Below are positions 6,854-9,018 of a stretch of 9,018 nucleotides of DNA, one piece after another. The notes under the pieces are model-generated. The model made no database searches, was not told the origin of the DNA, and saw only the letters and a program-made list of their open reading frames with translations. This DNA is from Candidatus Kuenenia stuttgartensis. Its GTDB lineage: Bacteria; Planctomycetota; UBA1135; UBA2386. The number at the start of each line of letters is the position of its first letter. The first letter of the stretch is position 1. The stretch spans positions 1 through 9,018 of the forward strand of contig CAMAUH010000152.1 of assembly GCA_945861365.1 (NCBI GenBank). The letters are read 5' to 3'. Position numbers and translations under genes: made by a program.

Positions 6854-6875
6854 GCACGGGTCAGCACCGTTGCCG

Positions 6876-8381
<1,506 letters not shown>

Positions 8382-8444
8382 CGCCAGAGGTCGTGCCTGT
8401 GGCCAACGACGGCTCCACGGCGAGGGACGCGGCCTCGACGGAAC

Positions 8445-8485
8445 TGCCGTCACTTTTGTCGTTGCCGGCGACAATTGTGACGGCA
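8445..8485. terminator. Long imperfect hairpin, probable terminator or protein-binding dyad
   Basis: TGCCGTCAC (8445-8453) pairs perfectly with GTGACGGCA (8477-8485). After a TT/TT mismatch, TTGTCG (8456-8461) pairs with CGACAA (8469-8474) around a 7-base loop, TTGCCGG. That is 15 base pairs in 41 bases. It starts 64 bases after the kinase stop. Only a three-T run follows, so it is not a textbook intrinsic terminator; its near symmetry would let it act in either direction or bind a dimeric protein. Confidence 0.55.
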
Positions 8486-8666
8486 CTTTCATCATGCCCA
8501 AGCATGCGACGCGCCTTCTTCACCGACCTGCGCCAAGGCGATGGCCGGCGAGGAAGTGCAGCGGAAGGCACCGAAGCAGGCACGTCGCACGACGGCGCGT
8601 AAGGGGAAACGCACGCATCGACAGGGATGGGTTGCGGGTCGCAGTCTGCCGTGAGCCGGGACACCG

Positions 8667-8682
8667 GAACGACCGAACGACC
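8667..8682. repeat. Perfect tandem 8-base direct repeat upstream of a promoter
   Basis: GAACGACC occurs twice back to back. It ends 9 bases before the TTGACG hexamer of the proposed promoter at 8692. Direct repeats in this position are typical of activator sites, such as those of OmpR/PhoB-type regulators, though the period here (8 bases) is shorter than the usual 10-11 of that family. Confidence 0.45.
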
Positions 8683-8691
8683 TCGCACGGG

Positions 8692-8719
8692 TTGACGCCC
8701 CCGCGCACCGCGCCACGAT
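8692..8719 (+). promoter_or_regulatory. Candidate housekeeping promoter for the right-edge gene
   Basis: TTGACG (8692-8697) is one base from the ideal -35 TTGACA. CACGAT (8714-8719) follows after 16 bases and is a weak -10. The -10 ends 6 bases before ATG 8726, the same spacing as at the 4638 gene, so the message would be leaderless. The TGA inside TTGACG (8693-8695) is an in-frame stop, so the coding region cannot extend further upstream. Confidence 0.5.
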
Positions 8720-8725
8720 GCCGCG

Positions 8726-9018
8726 ATGCGAAGCGCTCCAGGGGCCGCGATGCTCGCGTTCGGTGCGTTGCTGTGCGCGCAGCAACCCGATGCCATACCG
8801 ACGTTGTCCGATGCGCACCGCATCCGGCAGCAACTCGCCAGCGCGCTGCCCGTCGACGTCGCGTGGGGAACCCGGTTCGTCCAGATGGCCCGCGCCAAGG
8901 AGTTCGCCGGCGATCTGCAGCGCGCGCTGCAACACTGGCGCACCAGCGACGACGCGGACCGCATGAAGGTGTGCATGCATCTGCTCGATGCCCTGGTCGC
9001 CATCGACGCACGCCTGCC
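8726..9018 (+). CDS. Secreted protein, partial (C-terminus beyond the right edge)
   Basis: ATG 8726 opens a frame that stays open to the window end (97 full codons). Residues 1-18 (MRSAPGAAMLAFGALLCA) form a signal peptide with an arginine at position 2 and probable cleavage before QQPD, much like the Ala-Gln-Gln junction of the 399 protein. The Cys at 17 is not in a good lipobox (LLCA), so a soluble exported protein is more likely than a lipoprotein. The mature part is mostly helical (LSDAHRIRQQLASAL, EFAGDLQRALQHW, DRMKVCMHLLDALVAIDARL) and could belong to a helical-repeat protein. An in-frame TGA at 8693 limits the start; ATG 8750 (residue 9) would leave a shorter signal peptide without its arginine. 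The frame's third codon positions are mostly G or C, as in the other genes. The function is unknown. Confidence 0.7.
   Translation, partial: MRSAPGAAMLAFGALLCAQQPDAIPTLSDAHRIRQQLASALPVDVAWGTRFVQMARAKEFAGDLQRALQHWRTSDDADRMKVCMHLLDALVAIDARL

Larger units (their letters stand above)
8382..8725. other. Non-coding region after the kinase gene
   Basis: These 344 bases lie between the kinase stop and the start of the right-edge gene. No frame here shows a convincing protein. The region holds a long hairpin (8445-8485), a perfect 8-base tandem repeat (8667-8682) and a promoter-like hexamer pair (8692-8719). Between 8490 and 8660 I see nothing recognisable. Confidence 0.5.

Noticed and set aside
6870..6875. 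TTG 6870 as the kinase start
   Set aside because: ATG 6876 is two codons later and a better start codon; no ribosome site favours the TTG.
8393..8602. 69-codon plus-strand frame in the gap after the kinase
   Set aside because: It starts with a non-ATG codon, crosses the long hairpin and has no motif or ribosome site.
8666..8690. ECF-type promoter beginning with GGAAC
   Set aside because: No CGTC-like -10 lies 15 to 18 bases downstream, while a better TTGACG pair sits next to it.

Overview
The window is high-GC DNA from a bacterium that is most likely a member of the Planctomycetota. Three things point there: large secreted beta-rich proteins with short signal peptides cleaved near an Ala-Gln-Gln type site, an ECF sigma factor beginning with the 'TRWSLI' type N-terminus next to a membrane-bound Hanks-type kinase, and starts that almost all lack a Shine-Dalgarno sequence. 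Menaquinone synthesis by the futalosine route fits this too. Acidobacteriota or Verrucomicrobiota cannot be excluded from sequence alone. I found no tRNA, rRNA, CRISPR array, insertion sequence or phage gene.

Layout: (1) 1-208, minus strand: start of a lipoprotein gene that runs off the left edge. (2) 209-398: divergent control region with two inverted repeats. (3) 399-2291, plus: a 630-residue secreted protein with a nidogen-like centre and a C-terminal beta module. (4) 2396-3595: mqnC, the radical SAM enzyme of futalosine-dependent menaquinone synthesis, followed after 9 bases by (5) 3605-4591, an unrecognised protein with a tight CGCRCPVC cysteine cluster and a possible C-terminal beta-barrel. 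(6) 4638-6059: a secreted, probably beta-propeller-like protein, 4 bases ahead of (7) 6064-6777, an ECF sigma factor, followed by (8) 6876-8381, a serine/threonine kinase with an N-terminal zinc ribbon and four C-terminal membrane segments. (9) 8382-8725: non-coding, with a long imperfect hairpin, a perfect 8-base tandem repeat and a promoter-like pair of hexamers. (10) 8726-9018: start of another secreted protein that runs off the right edge.

Two functional groups stand out. The first is mqnC plus its cysteine-cluster partner. The second is a candidate surface-to-transcription unit (exported protein, sigma factor, membrane kinase). In this sigma factor the acidic motif of region 2.2 is partly lost, which makes control by the neighbouring kinase worth testing. 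Several start codons sit only 6 to 9 bases after a -10-like hexamer, suggesting leaderless transcripts as a local habit. Two partial genes at the window edges were found by reading the edges directly; both have convincing export signals.
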